Below, piece after piece: positions 1 through 8,487 of a DNA stretch of 13,784 nucleotides. The stretch is from Bermanella sp034112345 (GTDB lineage Bacteria > Pseudomonadota > Gammaproteobacteria > Pseudomonadales > Oceanobacteraceae). Within the stretch, counting starts at the first letter, position 1; every line of letters begins with the position of its first letter. The stretch is from positions 1-13,784 of the forward strand of contig JAWUVN010000044.1 in NCBI GenBank assembly GCA_034112345.1. Direction: 5' to 3'. A program made the translations under genes and the position numbers. The notes under the pieces are model-generated. The model worked only from the letters and a program-made list of their open reading frames with translations. It made no database searches and was not told the origin of the DNA.

Positions 1-2014
1 TCAGGGTACCTACACAGGTTTAACCACCATAGTGGCAGAAGAATTAGACGTGAGCCCAAAAAACATTAACGTTATCAATGCCACTGCCAATGATGATTAT
101 AAAAATATTGAATACTGCATTAAGGTAACCGGTGGCAGCAATAGTGTTCGCACCCACTTTTTACCTTTGCGTCATCTAGCGGCCAATACACGCTTAGTGA
201 TACGCCAAGCCGCCGCACAACAACTTAAAATTAACCTAGCGGATATTCAAACGGATAACGGCAAAATTGTTGTTAATGGTAAGGCATTGCCTTATGGCGA
301 GTTTGCCGACTTTGCAAACAAACTGGATTTCCCTGAAGACGCGCCATTAAAAGAAAGAAGCCAATTCAAATACATGGGTAAAAAAGCCCCTAGACTGGAT
401 GGCCTTGCTAAAAGTACAGGCACCGCACAATTTGGTATCGATGTAGATTTTGAAGGCCTGCACCGCGCAGCATTAAAACGCTGCCCTGTTTTTGGTGGCA
501 CGGTTAAATCATTTGACGCTACCGCAGCCAAAGTCATGCCAGGCGTGAAGTCGGTTGTTAAAATACACAATGGTGTGGCTGTCATTGCTGATCATTATTA
601 CCAAGCTAAAAATGCATTGCCTAAACTGAAAATTGAATGGGACCTACCTGAAACCCTATCTGCATTCAGTTCTGATTCTACCGCCAGCGACAATGGTAAA
701 GGCTTATTTAAAACAGCGCTAGACAGTGACGAATCCACCAACGCTTTTGAACAAGGTGATGGCTTGGATGCATTAAAAAATGCCGACACGATTATGACCG
801 CAGAATACTGGGCGCCTTATTTGGCACACGCCACTATGGAGCCTATGAACTGCACCGCAAAATTAACAGGCGATAAATTAGAACTATGGGTGGGTAGCCA
901 AGCGCCTGACCTAGCAAAATTTGCAGGGGCTTTTTATGCCGACGTACCAAAAGATAACGTAACGGTTCACAGCACCTTTTTAGGCGGTGGTTTTGGTCGT
1001 CGCAGCGCCACCGACTTTGTGGCAGAAGCCGCAGCCATTGCAAAAGAATCCTCCCTGCCGATTCAATTAATTTGGAGCCGCGAAGATGACATGCAACATG
1101 ATGTTTACCGCCCTGCTGCCATGGCTAAATTTAAAGTCGGCCTAAACAAAAATGGTTTAATTGATAGCTGGACAGTAAAACGCTCGGGCCCTCAAATTAT
1201 GCCATATACACTGGATAATATTATTGACGGTGTCATGCCAAGCTTTTTGCCAAACGGCATGGTGGATTGGATGAGTAAAGCGGGCTACAGCATTTTTGAT
1301 AGTCTAACGGTTGACCACGCCAGTGTTGAAGGCTTGTACGAAGACTACGACGCACCGCATAAATCATCAGACCACGTAACAGTAGACCCGGGTTTGCCAT
1401 TGGGTTACTGGCGCAGTGTTGGCCACTCGTACAGTGGTTTCTTTAAAGAAAGCATGATGGATGAAATAGCCGCGCTACAAAAACAAGATGCGGTTGAGTT
1501 TCGCCTTAAGCATTTAAAAAACAATCCAAAACTGGCCAACACTTTAAAAGTAGCCGCTGAAAAAGCCGGTTGGAACAAGCCGTTACCTAACGGACATTTT
1601 CATGGCGTGGCCACCCATGCATCGTTTGCCTCTTATGCGTCTCAAATCGCAGAAGTGTCGGTTAAAAATAACCAGCTAACCATTCATAAAATTGTATGTG
1701 TCATTGACTGCGGCTTAGCGGTTAACCCTGACATTGTTTCTGCACAAATGGAAAGCGGCATTATTTATGGTTTAAGTGCCGCCCTATACGGCGAAATCAC
1801 ATTGAAAGAGGGTGCGGTTCAGCAAACTAACTTCCATGATTACGCCGCTTTGCGTATCAATGAAACCCCTGAAATAGAAGTCGTGATCATTGAAAGTGAC
1901 GAAGCACCAACAGGTGTGGGCGAGCCGGGCTTACCCCCTGTTGCCGCTGCGGTTGCTAATGGTATTTTTGCTGCAACCGGTAAACGACTAAGAAGCTTGC
2001 CTTTAAAGCTTTAA
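1..2014 (+). CDS. Molybdopterin-binding large subunit of an IorB-type molybdenum hydroxylase (5' partial)
   Basis: Large, Moco-binding subunit of a xanthine oxidase-family hydroxylase, of the isoquinoline 1-oxidoreductase beta/aldehyde dehydrogenase type. The frame is open to the left edge: the first full codon is base 2 and reads QGTYTGLTTIVAEELDV, the internal QG.x(n).VAEEL motif of this family, so the GTG at 32 is not the true start. Roughly the first 60-100 residues, including any Tat signal, lie outside the window. Seen motifs: GGGFGRR (about bases 980-1005, Moco contact), GYWRSVGHS...ESMMDE (about 1405-1470), DCGLAVNP (about 1707-1730), and GVGEPGLPP near the C-terminus (about 1914-1940), which holds the catalytic Glu of the family. 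The partner 2Fe-2S subunit (IorA type) is not in the window and is probably upstream. XdhC- and MocA-like maturation genes follow on the same strand, which supports a Moco enzyme. The substrate cannot be read from the sequence. Confidence 0.93.
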   Translation, partial: QGTYTGLTTIVAEELDVSPKNINVINATANDDYKNIEYCIKVTGGSNSVRTHFLPLRHLAANTRLVIRQAAAQQLKINLADIQTDNGKIVVNGKALPYGEFADFANKLDFPEDAPLKERSQFKYMGKKAPRLDGLAKSTGTAQFGIDVDFEGLHRAALKRCPVFGGTVKSFDATAAKVMPGVKSVVKIHNGVAVIADHYYQAKNALPKLKIEWDLPETLSAFSSDSTASDNGKGLFKTALDSDESTNAFEQGDGLDALKNADTIMTAEYWAPYLAHATMEPMNCTAKLTGDKLELWVGSQAPDLAKFAGAFYADVPKDNVTVHSTFLGGGFGRRSATDFVAEAAAIAKESSLPIQLIWSREDDMQHDVYRPAAMAKFKVGLNKNGLIDSWTVKRSGPQIMPYTLDNIIDGVMPSFLPNGMVDWMSKAGYSIFDSLTVDHASVEGLYEDYDAPHKSSDHVTVDPGLPLGYWRSVGHSYSGFFKESMMDEIAALQKQDAVEFRLKHLKNNPKLANTLKVAAEKAGWNKPLPNGHFHGVATHASFASYASQIAEVSVKNNQLTIHKIVCVIDCGLAVNPDIVSAQMESGIIYGLSAALYGEITLKEGAVQQTNFHDYAALRINETPEIEVVIIESDEAPTGVGEPGLPPVAAAVANGIFAATGKRLRSLPLKL

Positions 2015-2053
2015 TTTTAAATTCCAAATTTTAGTTATTAACCATGATGTATA

Positions 2054-2098
2054 AATCGATAGTTGGTCCGCCTTACAGGCTGGGCCAATTTATCGATT
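2054..2098 (+). repeat. Long imperfect hairpin between the hydroxylase subunit gene and xdhC
   Basis: Arms AATCGATA (2054-2061) and TATCGATT (2091-2098) enclose further pairing (TTGG/CCAA, CC/GG, GCC/GGC), closing on the 5-nt loop TTACA. The stem is about 19 bp with two single-base bulges on the 3' side and two G-T wobbles. No T-run follows, so it is not a canonical intrinsic terminator. It lies in the 129-bp gap inside an apparent operon. It could be an mRNA processing or stability element, an attenuator, or a copy of a dispersed palindromic repeat. Confidence 0.6.
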
Positions 2099-2143
2099 AC
2101 AACTCTATATGATCGAACCGTTTAAATAAGAAGTAGGATTCCC

Positions 2144-3169
2144 ATGCAAGGCTCACAATTAGATGTATTAAAAGGTTGTTTGTCGTGTTTGCTAAATGGC
2201 GAACACATCACTTTGGTGGCGGTGGTTAAAACCTGGGGAACGTCTCCTAGACCGGTAGGGTCTTTATTGGCTGTCAGTTCAAGTGGATTATTTTTTGGCA
2301 GTGTCAGTGGTGGCTGTGTTGAAGAAGATCTAATCGAACAATTAAAAAACACACCCGCTACCCTTCCCAGCTTATTAATTTACGGTGAAACCGATGAAGA
2401 ACGTCATCGCTTTGGCTTACCTTGTGGTGGCGCATTACAATTAATTGCAGAACCTCTTAATGACATCGAAGAAGTGACCACTCTGATTCAAGCCATTGAA
2501 AACAGGTCGGCGTTAGTACGTACCGTATCTTTGAATAAAATAGATGTCTCGTTAGATCAATGGAAAAACCAAGATCCAGCATTATTAAACAGCTTAAACC
2601 ATTCAAATGAATATCCTGCTTATTGGCAAAATGTATTTGGGCCCACTTGGCGCTTAATGATTATTGGTGCAGGTGAAACGGGCCGATTTTTAGCAGAAAT
2701 GGCTGAAGGCTTAGGTTACGAAGTTTTGGTCAGTGATCCCAGACCTGAATACCGTAAAAACTGGCCGTTAAAAAACATAGGCCTGTTACAAGGTTTCCCT
2801 GATGACATAATTGAATCACTGACCATTGATTCTCGTACGGCTATTGTGGCAGTGGCACACGACCCTAAAGTAGACGATATGGCTTTATTAGCTGCTTTAA
2901 AAAGCCAAGCATTTTATGTGGGGGCACTTGGGTCAAAATTAAATAACCAACAACGCAGAGAGCGCTTGGTTGAACACTTTGATTTTACCCATGCTCAAGT
3001 CAAGAAACTTCACGGCCCTGTGGGGCTAAACATTGGCAGTAAAACACCGGCTGAAATTGCGTTATCCATTTTGGCTGAAATCACAGCCATAAAAAATGGC
3101 ATTCAGCCAAGTAAAGCGTTAGAACAAAAATCGGAACAAGTTAGTCGCACAGAAGCATGCAGTTTGTAA
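2144..3169 (+). CDS. xdhC: XdhC/CoxI-family molybdenum hydroxylase maturation factor
   Basis: Accessory protein of the XdhC family. By analogy with characterised members it binds the molybdenum cofactor, promotes its sulfuration and helps insert it into xanthine oxidase-type apoenzymes in the cytoplasm. It has the usual two-domain order. The N-terminal XdhC_CoxI domain (about 8-75) includes GSPRPVGS-like TSPRPVGS (33-40) and SGGCVEEDL (55-63, with Cys58), and GLPCGG follows at 91-96. A C-terminal Rossmann-type domain has IIGAGETGRFLAEMA (173-187) and DPRPEYR (198-204). At 341 residues it is full length. The start is supported by AGGA at 2135-2138, about 5 nt before ATG. It follows the hydroxylase subunit gene and its stop overlaps the next gene's start, which fits a dedicated maturation operon. 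Confidence 0.93.
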   Translation: MQGSQLDVLKGCLSCLLNGEHITLVAVVKTWGTSPRPVGSLLAVSSSGLFFGSVSGGCVEEDLIEQLKNTPATLPSLLIYGETDEERHRFGLPCGGALQLIAEPLNDIEEVTTLIQAIENRSALVRTVSLNKIDVSLDQWKNQDPALLNSLNHSNEYPAYWQNVFGPTWRLMIIGAGETGRFLAEMAEGLGYEVLVSDPRPEYRKNWPLKNIGLLQGFPDDIIESLTIDSRTAIVAVAHDPKVDDMALLAALKSQAFYVGALGSKLNNQQRRERLVEHFDFTHAQVKKLHGPVGLNIGSKTPAEIALSILAEITAIKNGIQPSKALEQKSEQVSRTEACSL

Positions 3170-3822
3170 TGTCCGATTCTGAATCCAAAAGCATTACTAG
3201 TACAAACACCATAACGGCCATTGTTTTAGCGTCTGGGTTGGGGTCCCGCTTTGGTGGCCAAAAACTTTTACATGAAATTGTCATTAACCATAAGCCCCCT
3301 CTTGCCTTGGGTGTGATCAGCGCATTAAATGTAAAACCCTTTGTTGATCATGTTATTTGTATTGTGAAACCTGAAGACAATCAACTTAAGCAGAAATTTG
3401 AATCCCACGGCTTTACCACAATAGAGAACCCTGATTTTGAACAAGGCCTAAGCAGCAGCATTAAAGCAGGCATAATATTTTGTCAGGGAAAGTATCAGAA
3501 CACACCTAACAACCATTACATGATTTGCCTTGCTGACATGCCTTATATTGAAGCCAATACCTATAAAGCCGTTACCGAGCAATTTAAGACCTGTATTAAA
3601 ACCCACCCCAACACCATCATTCGCCCTGTTCTAACTGAAAAAAATAAAGCGGGTCACCCAGTTATATTTTCAAACACATTTGAAACCGAGTTATTAAGTT
3701 TAACAGGAGATGACGGCGGTAAACCCATTATTAAGCAATGTGGATTTGACTCGGTTAACGTAGACGATACAGGTGTACTTGCGGATATTGATCGCGAGAC
3801 GGATATTCGAAAACAAGATTAA
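3169..3822 (+). CDS. MobA/MocA-like molybdenum cofactor nucleotidyltransferase
   Basis: NTP transferase of the MobA-like family (217 aa from this start). Such enzymes join CMP or GMP to molybdopterin, and xanthine oxidase-type hydroxylases in bacteria generally use the cytosine dinucleotide made by MocA. Visible motifs: the nucleotide-binding signature IVLASGLGSRFGGQKLL (18-34), NPDFEQGLSSSIKAG (87-101), the metal-binding LADMP (121-125, Asp123), and GDDGGKPII near the C-terminus. The start chosen is the ATG at 3169, which overlaps the xdhC stop as TAATG, a typical coupling arrangement. An in-frame ATG at 3157 would add four residues and cannot be excluded. Position after xdhC suggests CTP use (MocA-like), but the nucleotide specificity is inferred from context. 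Confidence 0.87.
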   Translation: MSDSESKSITSTNTITAIVLASGLGSRFGGQKLLHEIVINHKPPLALGVISALNVKPFVDHVICIVKPEDNQLKQKFESHGFTTIENPDFEQGLSSSIKAGIIFCQGKYQNTPNNHYMICLADMPYIEANTYKAVTEQFKTCIKTHPNTIIRPVLTEKNKAGHPVIFSNTFETELLSLTGDDGGKPIIKQCGFDSVNVDDTGVLADIDRETDIRKQD

Positions 3823-3931
3823 TACCCTTATTGAAAAATACACTCTACAACTTCTGCACACATTCATTATTAAATAACTTTAAACGCAGGGTGCTATTAG
3901 CGCCGTGGGCACGTAATACACCGGCTAACTG

Positions 3932-4330
3932 CTAAAGGTTTAAACGTTTAAAATACCAAACTAACCCCATAACAGCTGACAATGCACCAAAGCCATTAAC
4001 TGCCACTCCAGCATAACGCCAAGCGTCTGATGGCCATAGATCAGGTGCTTTTATAAATGCTTGCGCAACAATGATTACCGCTAGCAATAAAACAGCACTC
4101 CCGATATATGGATACACTTTCGATCCCTTAATACCTGCATACAGCATGAATACAGTAATCACTCCTAAGGCAAACACAGGTAATAACGAAGCTGTAGGCC
4201 CCAATGCAGGCTGGCCCATATTTATTAATACCAAGCCTGCTATATTCCAAGCAGCCACTAATGCCCAGTAAAGCACCTGTAACAAAGATGCCCGTTTAAA
4301 TAATATTGATAAATTAACTTCAGGGTTCAT
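3932..4330 (-). CDS. Small four-helix membrane protein of unknown function
   Basis: I do not recognise a characterised family. From the ATG at 4330 the product has 132 residues with four predicted membrane segments: about 18-37, 47-66, 74-93 and 108-126. The loops are short, and the stretch KAPDLWPSDAWRYAG lies between helices 3 and 4. A TTG at 4342 in the same frame would add four residues but has no better ribosome site, and a stop lies immediately upstream. The gene starts 76 bp after the end of fabY on the same strand and could be a second gene of that transcript. It converges with the nucleotidyltransferase gene. The perfect palindrome TTTAAACGTTTAAA (3939-3952) covers its last codons and may contribute to ending transcription between the convergent genes. 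Confidence 0.75.
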   Translation of the reverse strand: MNPEVNLSILFKRASLLQVLYWALVAAWNIAGLVLINMGQPALGPTASLLPVFALGVITVFMLYAGIKGSKVYPYIGSAVLLLAVIIVAQAFIKAPDLWPSDAWRYAGVAVNGFGALSAVMGLVWYFKRLNL

Positions 4331-4406
4331 AGCTTTAACCAATCATGAGATGGTTCAACCATACCACCAATGAATCCGGTACCACTATTCTAATAACGGC
4401 CAATCA

Positions 4407-6332
4407 CTATTTCAACATGGCTGAGTATGGTGATGCCAACTCTAAATCAATGGCCCTACCCCAGCCTGGTACGGTTATTTTTTTATTGGTATATTCAATA
4501 TCAGGCCCTTGCAAAACATTATAATCAAACTTGTATAGGGTTTTATCCTGCCCTTTTAAACACGCTTGATTGTAGGCTTTTGATTTTTCTAATACGGCGG
4601 CATTCAACGTTTCATACTCTGCCATTTTTTCAAGGCCGTACTTTTCTTTTAATATGGCCTTAACAATGTGTGGCGCTAAAATTCCTGCCGTTGCATTGTT
4701 CCCACCAAACCCTTTTGCGTTTAAAAACGTTACATCAATATCTAATGGATTAACTTTTTTATGTTGCATGAGTATGTCTAAATGGGAGTTCTGCACGTCA
4801 TCTGCAATGTGATCAATACTGGTAATGCCAGGAATAAAGCCATACTGCCATGTTCCCATGGCGGCCATTAACTGATCACCCGCTGATGTGCCAATAGAAT
4901 GCCCAAGGTAACTTTTAACCCCTGTTACCGTCCAATTATTAATGCCAAATGTTTTGGCTGTTTCATTTAAAATAGCCGATTCAGACACTCTATTTTGTGG
5001 TGTGCCCGTTCCGTGTGCATGAATATAGCTCCGCTGAAGACTGCCTTCACCCAATAAAGCACGGGCCGATGCCAAGGCCTTTGCCACTGTAATCCAATTC
5101 CCTAAACCTGGAGATGATATGGATTTTTTATAGCCATCGGCATTCACAAACACCTGATCTATGGCCCCATGAATGTTGGCCGACAATTCCATAACCAAAG
5201 CATCATCAAATAAAATGACCACCTGAGACGATTCAGACAACGTGAAGCCACAGTTATCACTGAATGGGCGACACGCTCTTTTATAATTAGGTTGCTCTAT
5301 AGAGCCATCTAAAGACTTTAAATTTTCTGCCGTCGCCAATGCACCCATGGTGGTATAACCATCAATGACTTCGGATGTAATGGGGGCTTCTGACGCTCCG
5401 ATAATGGCCACACGGCTTCGGCCTTGCTGAATATCTTCAACACCCATTTTTAAGTTATATAAAAATCTGGCGCAGGCACCTGTATTACCACCGGTACTGC
5501 CTAACCCCCCTAATAAATACGCATTAATAAAATCTGCGGGCATTTCGGTTAATCCTAATGCTAAATGTTTCGACGATACTTTTTTACCTTTTAAGCGACT
5601 GCCCATTAAGCCGCCATTACCATCTTCGTCAAGCTGGCTCATGGCACTGCTGGCATACACTGATATTTTATCTGGTGCTACACGCTCTGCTACACGCTCC
5701 CATTCAATGCCCAAAGACTGAATAGCATCAGATGCCGCATACACAGTCATTTGCAATCCACGAGGATGATTTCGTGAAGGGTATCGTTTTGAAAAATTCA
5801 TTCCCGAAGGTAACTGCCCTGCACTTTTAACAATCAAATCGCGAGTAGAAGGCAACAAAATGGGCGTACTACCAAATACCTTTACATGACTTGTACGCTT
5901 ATCGACTTCAGTTACGCTCCAATTGTCAGGTAAGGGTTTTGGCAAAGCAGTCGTTTTTAATTCGAACGTAATTGACTCATGGTTTTCTCCGCTCATATCT
6001 GCGGCTTGATGCCAAGGCGCAGCGTCTACGTCTAAATAGCTTTTCTCAATCTTTCTAATTAATGTACTTTCGTTTATTAAGGCTGAATAGTGTTTAAATA
6101 TATTTTCCGGTGTAAACGATTCAGAATTTGATTGCTGAACAATTTGATAACCACCGTCAACAAAAGTGACCAAACCCATCAACATGGCAAGATCGGTATA
6201 TGCCTCGTGAACCAAGTCTGGCTGCTCTTCTAACAAACTATCAAATACCATTCGGCGATAAGCTTGATGAGATGATGAACGCCCTGCTGGGCTGATCCCT
6301 CCAAACCCAACAATCACGGGAAGATGACTCAT
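4407..6332 (-). CDS. fabY: FabY-type beta-ketoacyl-ACP synthase
   Basis: Ketosynthase of 641 residues, far longer than FabB/FabF/FabH but matching FabY of Pseudomonas aeruginosa (about 634 aa). FabY condenses acetyl-CoA with malonyl-ACP to start fatty acid synthesis in place of FabH. As I recall the Pseudomonas protein, similarity runs from the first residues (LPVIVGFGG...AGRSS) to the end (TVPGWGRAIDLELASPYSAM). The catalytic triad of a condensing enzyme is present: Cys287 in GNTGACARFLYNL, His440 in HAHGTGTP, and His478 in VKSYLGHS with Lys473. GFGGNN (541-546) is also conserved. About 180 N-terminal residues before the thiolase-fold core (RGLQMTVYAASDAIQ, 191-205) are the FabY-specific extension. 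AGGA about 10 nt upstream supports the start. The gene is divergent from a GlxA-type regulator. Whether a FabH exists elsewhere in the genome is not visible here. Confidence 0.9.
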   Translation of the reverse strand: MSHLPVIVGFGGISPAGRSSSHQAYRRMVFDSLLEEQPDLVHEAYTDLAMLMGLVTFVDGGYQIVQQSNSESFTPENIFKHYSALINESTLIRKIEKSYLDVDAAPWHQAADMSGENHESITFELKTTALPKPLPDNWSVTEVDKRTSHVKVFGSTPILLPSTRDLIVKSAGQLPSGMNFSKRYPSRNHPRGLQMTVYAASDAIQSLGIEWERVAERVAPDKISVYASSAMSQLDEDGNGGLMGSRLKGKKVSSKHLALGLTEMPADFINAYLLGGLGSTGGNTGACARFLYNLKMGVEDIQQGRSRVAIIGASEAPITSEVIDGYTTMGALATAENLKSLDGSIEQPNYKRACRPFSDNCGFTLSESSQVVILFDDALVMELSANIHGAIDQVFVNADGYKKSISSPGLGNWITVAKALASARALLGEGSLQRSYIHAHGTGTPQNRVSESAILNETAKTFGINNWTVTGVKSYLGHSIGTSAGDQLMAAMGTWQYGFIPGITSIDHIADDVQNSHLDILMQHKKVNPLDIDVTFLNAKGFGGNNATAGILAPHIVKAILKEKYGLEKMAEYETLNAAVLEKSKAYNQACLKGQDKTLYKFDYNVLQGPDIEYTNKKITVPGWGRAIDLELASPYSAMLK

Positions 6333-6453
6333 ATTTTTGTGTTCCTAAGTATGCTTAGCGCTAGATCACGAAACAGCAGTGAATAGTTAATCTAACCGCG
6401 TAATGACTCTGTTGCAGCACATCATAGGGCCCAAGGCACAAATGTATTATGGC

Positions 6454-6469
6454 TAAAAGGACATTTTTA
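6454..6469. promoter_or_regulatory. Candidate operator in the fabY/GlxA-regulator divergent region
   Basis: TAAAA (6454-6458) and TTTTA (6465-6469) form a small inverted repeat around GGACAT, just upstream of the AraC-type regulator gene and about 120 bp upstream of the fabY start. It is placed where an autoregulatory or fabY-controlling site would be expected. The repeat is short and AT-rich, so it may be chance. No convincing -10/-35 pair was found for either gene in the gap. Confidence 0.2.
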
Positions 6470-6516
6470 CTGGTAATATGGCCATTCATTACGCCATAAA
6501 CTTTAAAGATAGTTTT

Positions 6517-7500
6517 ATGAAACGCATTGCCATCGCACTATACGACCAAGCACTGGGCACAAGCATTAGCCTGCCAATGGAGATGCTGCAGGCCGCAATT
6601 CAAACGGCTAAAGGGTCTGATAAATCATATGAAAACTACTCTATTGTCACTCTTGGAGTCGATTTAGAACCAGTGACCACAGGGGCTGGCATTTCAATCA
6701 CACCGCAAGCAATCATTAACAAAGACCCATACGAACTTATCTTTATGCCATCTATGTGGCGAAACCCTAGGCATAATTTAAAACGCTATCACACCTATAT
6801 ACCTTGGCTAATTTGGCAGCATCAACAAGGCAGCATTATTTGTGGCGCAGGAACAGGTTCTTTTTTTATGGCAGAAACAGGGCTACTGAATCAAAAAGCC
6901 GCCACCACTCACTGGTTTTACTTTAAGCATTTTGAAAGTATGTACCCCGCCATCGAAATACAAAAAGAGCACTTCATAACAAAAGCCGACAACCTGTATT
7001 GCGCTGGCAGCTTAAATGCCGTGGCTGACTTAACCGTGCATTTAATCGAGTTGTTATTTGATAAGCGGATTGCGCAACACGTTGAAAGCCAGTTCTCTAA
7101 TGAGGTAAGAAACTCGTTTCAGCACAGTGCTTTTTTATATGAAAAAACCTTAGCCCATTCTTATGAAGACATTCTTCATGTTCAGGCTTGGTTGCAAGAT
7201 CATTATGACAAACCACTTAATATTGAAGCCCTTGCCCATCAATTTGATTTAAGTGTGCGCAGCCTGAACAGGCGGTTTAAAGATGCATCGCAGCAAACCC
7301 CAAAACAATATATTCAAGACCTTAGGGTAGATGCTGCAAAAGAATTATTAAGAAAAACAAATTTGAGTATTGGTGATATCGCCACCCATGTGGGCTATCA
7401 AGACGTGAGTTATTTTTCAGAGATATTTAAACGTAAGATGGGCTCAAACCCTAAGTTATATAGACTATCCGTTAGAAATAAATTGTTTCGGTTAGACTAG
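6517..7500 (+). CDS. GlxA-family transcriptional regulator (DJ-1/PfpI-like domain plus AraC HTH)
   Basis: Cytoplasmic DNA-binding regulator with the GlxA architecture (327 aa from this start). The N-terminal DJ-1/PfpI-like sensor domain (about 1-190) starts with MKRIAIALYDQALGTSISLP and has the elbow motif IICGAGTGSFFMAETGLL (107-124, Cys109). The C-terminal AraC/XylS double helix-turn-helix (about 222-316) has the first HTH around IEALAHQFDLSVRSLNRRF and the second around SIGDIATHVGYQDVSYFSEIFKR, followed by NPKLYR. The ATG at 6517 is preferred because family members begin at this point. An in-frame ATG at 6478 would add 13 residues. The gene is divergent from fabY, so control of fabY or autoregulation is plausible, but the ligand and targets are unknown. 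Related GlxA-type regulators control amine, arginine or choline catabolism in pseudomonads. Confidence 0.9.
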   Translation: MKRIAIALYDQALGTSISLPMEMLQAAIQTAKGSDKSYENYSIVTLGVDLEPVTTGAGISITPQAIINKDPYELIFMPSMWRNPRHNLKRYHTYIPWLIWQHQQGSIICGAGTGSFFMAETGLLNQKAATTHWFYFKHFESMYPAIEIQKEHFITKADNLYCAGSLNAVADLTVHLIELLFDKRIAQHVESQFSNEVRNSFQHSAFLYEKTLAHSYEDILHVQAWLQDHYDKPLNIEALAHQFDLSVRSLNRRFKDASQQTPKQYIQDLRVDAAKELLRKTNLSIGDIATHVGYQDVSYFSEIFKRKMGSNPKLYRLSVRNKLFRLD

Positions 7501-7601
7501 CGTCCACTCACTATTCTAACCTACGCATAAAAGAAAATAACCCATACATCGGCATGCGTGTTACTCGCTGTCATCTACTTAATAAAAGTAAACACAGCTA
7601 T

Positions 7602-8330
7602 CTAAGCAGTATAAGTGTCAGGTAACTCATTTTCTTTTTTAATGGCTAACTTACTGGTACCCAACATTAAGCAACTGTGACCCGCTGCGTATGTCAGCAT
7701 AATGAAAACCTCAGCAGCATAAACCGGAGTACTGCCAAAAACATTTTGAGCAATAATTGAATCCGAAATATAGAACATCAACCCCGCAATAAAAAAGAAA
7801 CCATTCAGCTTAATATCAATCAAAAAATAACTTAAAGCCCCAGTCAACAGCACGGTTGTCATTGCGATATAAGCCATAACAACAATCGCCATATCACTTG
7901 TAACGGATAAGGTAGAATATTGAATCACACCTATTACTGATACAAGTATCAAAGCACTTACTTTCAACCGATTTGAAACCGCTTGGCTTTTTAAAAGTAA
8001 CAAGATACCAAGCATTAAATATCCAATAAAAAAGGCACCAACGCCTAATTGAAACATCAAATCAGGATTGTCTGTTAGTTTCAAACTCGCGAGCAGTACA
8101 TCTCCTATCAAACAAAAGATGATGACAAAAATGAGCGTATTCCACCCTTTCATATCTTTTACGTTATTAAAAATAATGGCCATCACTATAATTGTGCCCA
8201 ATGCTTTAACAATAACCTGAGCCAAATAATTAGGCTGTTCAATTAAAATAAGAGTAGAGCCCACCATATACAAGGCAGTAACGACGAGCGCTGCGACAAC
8301 AGATAACGTAAATTTATTACTAACTAACAT
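7602..8330 (-). CDS. YhhN-family integral membrane protein (lysoplasmalogenase-like)
   Basis: Polytopic inner-membrane protein of 242 residues, with about eight hydrophobic segments covering nearly the whole length. It has the scattered polar signature of the YhhN/TMEM86 family: VKALGT in helix 2 (Lys42), LIGDVLLA in helix 3 (Gly76-Asp77), GAFFIGYLMLG (98-108), and GLMFYISDSIIA (183-194, Ser189-Asp190). Characterised family members hydrolyse the vinyl ether bond of lysoplasmalogens or related lysolipids. The last hydrophobic segment keeps the family spacing (TYAAGHSCLMLG). The substrate in this bacterium is unknown, since plasmalogens are not expected in aerobic gammaproteobacteria. It stands alone, convergent with the AraC-type regulator, with no clear terminator between them. 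Confidence 0.8.
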   Translation of the reverse strand: MLVSNKFTLSVVAALVVTALYMVGSTLILIEQPNYLAQVIVKALGTIIVMAIIFNNVKDMKGWNTLIFVIIFCLIGDVLLASLKLTDNPDLMFQLGVGAFFIGYLMLGILLLLKSQAVSNRLKVSALILVSVIGVIQYSTLSVTSDMAIVVMAYIAMTTVLLTGALSYFLIDIKLNGFFFIAGLMFYISDSIIAQNVFGSTPVYAAEVFIMLTYAAGHSCLMLGTSKLAIKKENELPDTYTA

Positions 8331-8487
8331 TTGAAAGGCCTATTTATTATTATTCAGAAAGAATAACTAAGATTAGACAGGATAAATAGAGCTATATTCA
8401 ATTTGTCCTAGTTACACACGACGCTCATATCGTTCTCATTTACTTAAATTTCGAAGTCTACTTCAAAAAAGACACAACTAAAATTTC

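Noticed and set aside
292..1043. Three minus-strand open frames inside the hydroxylase subunit gene
   Set aside because: Antisense shadows of a well-supported gene; no ribosome sites or family motifs.
2122..2352. Minus-strand open frame over the start of xdhC
   Set aside because: Covers the conserved XdhC N-terminus in antisense; composition is not protein-like.
4071..4271. Plus-strand open frame opposite the small membrane protein
   Set aside because: The minus-strand frame has clear membrane helices; this one has no signature.
4427..4663. Plus-strand open frame opposite the fabY 3' end
   Set aside because: Antisense shadow of conserved FabY sequence.
8350..8366. Small hairpin TTATTC/GAATAA upstream of the YhhN gene
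   Set aside because: Only 6 bp and AT-rich; expected by chance.
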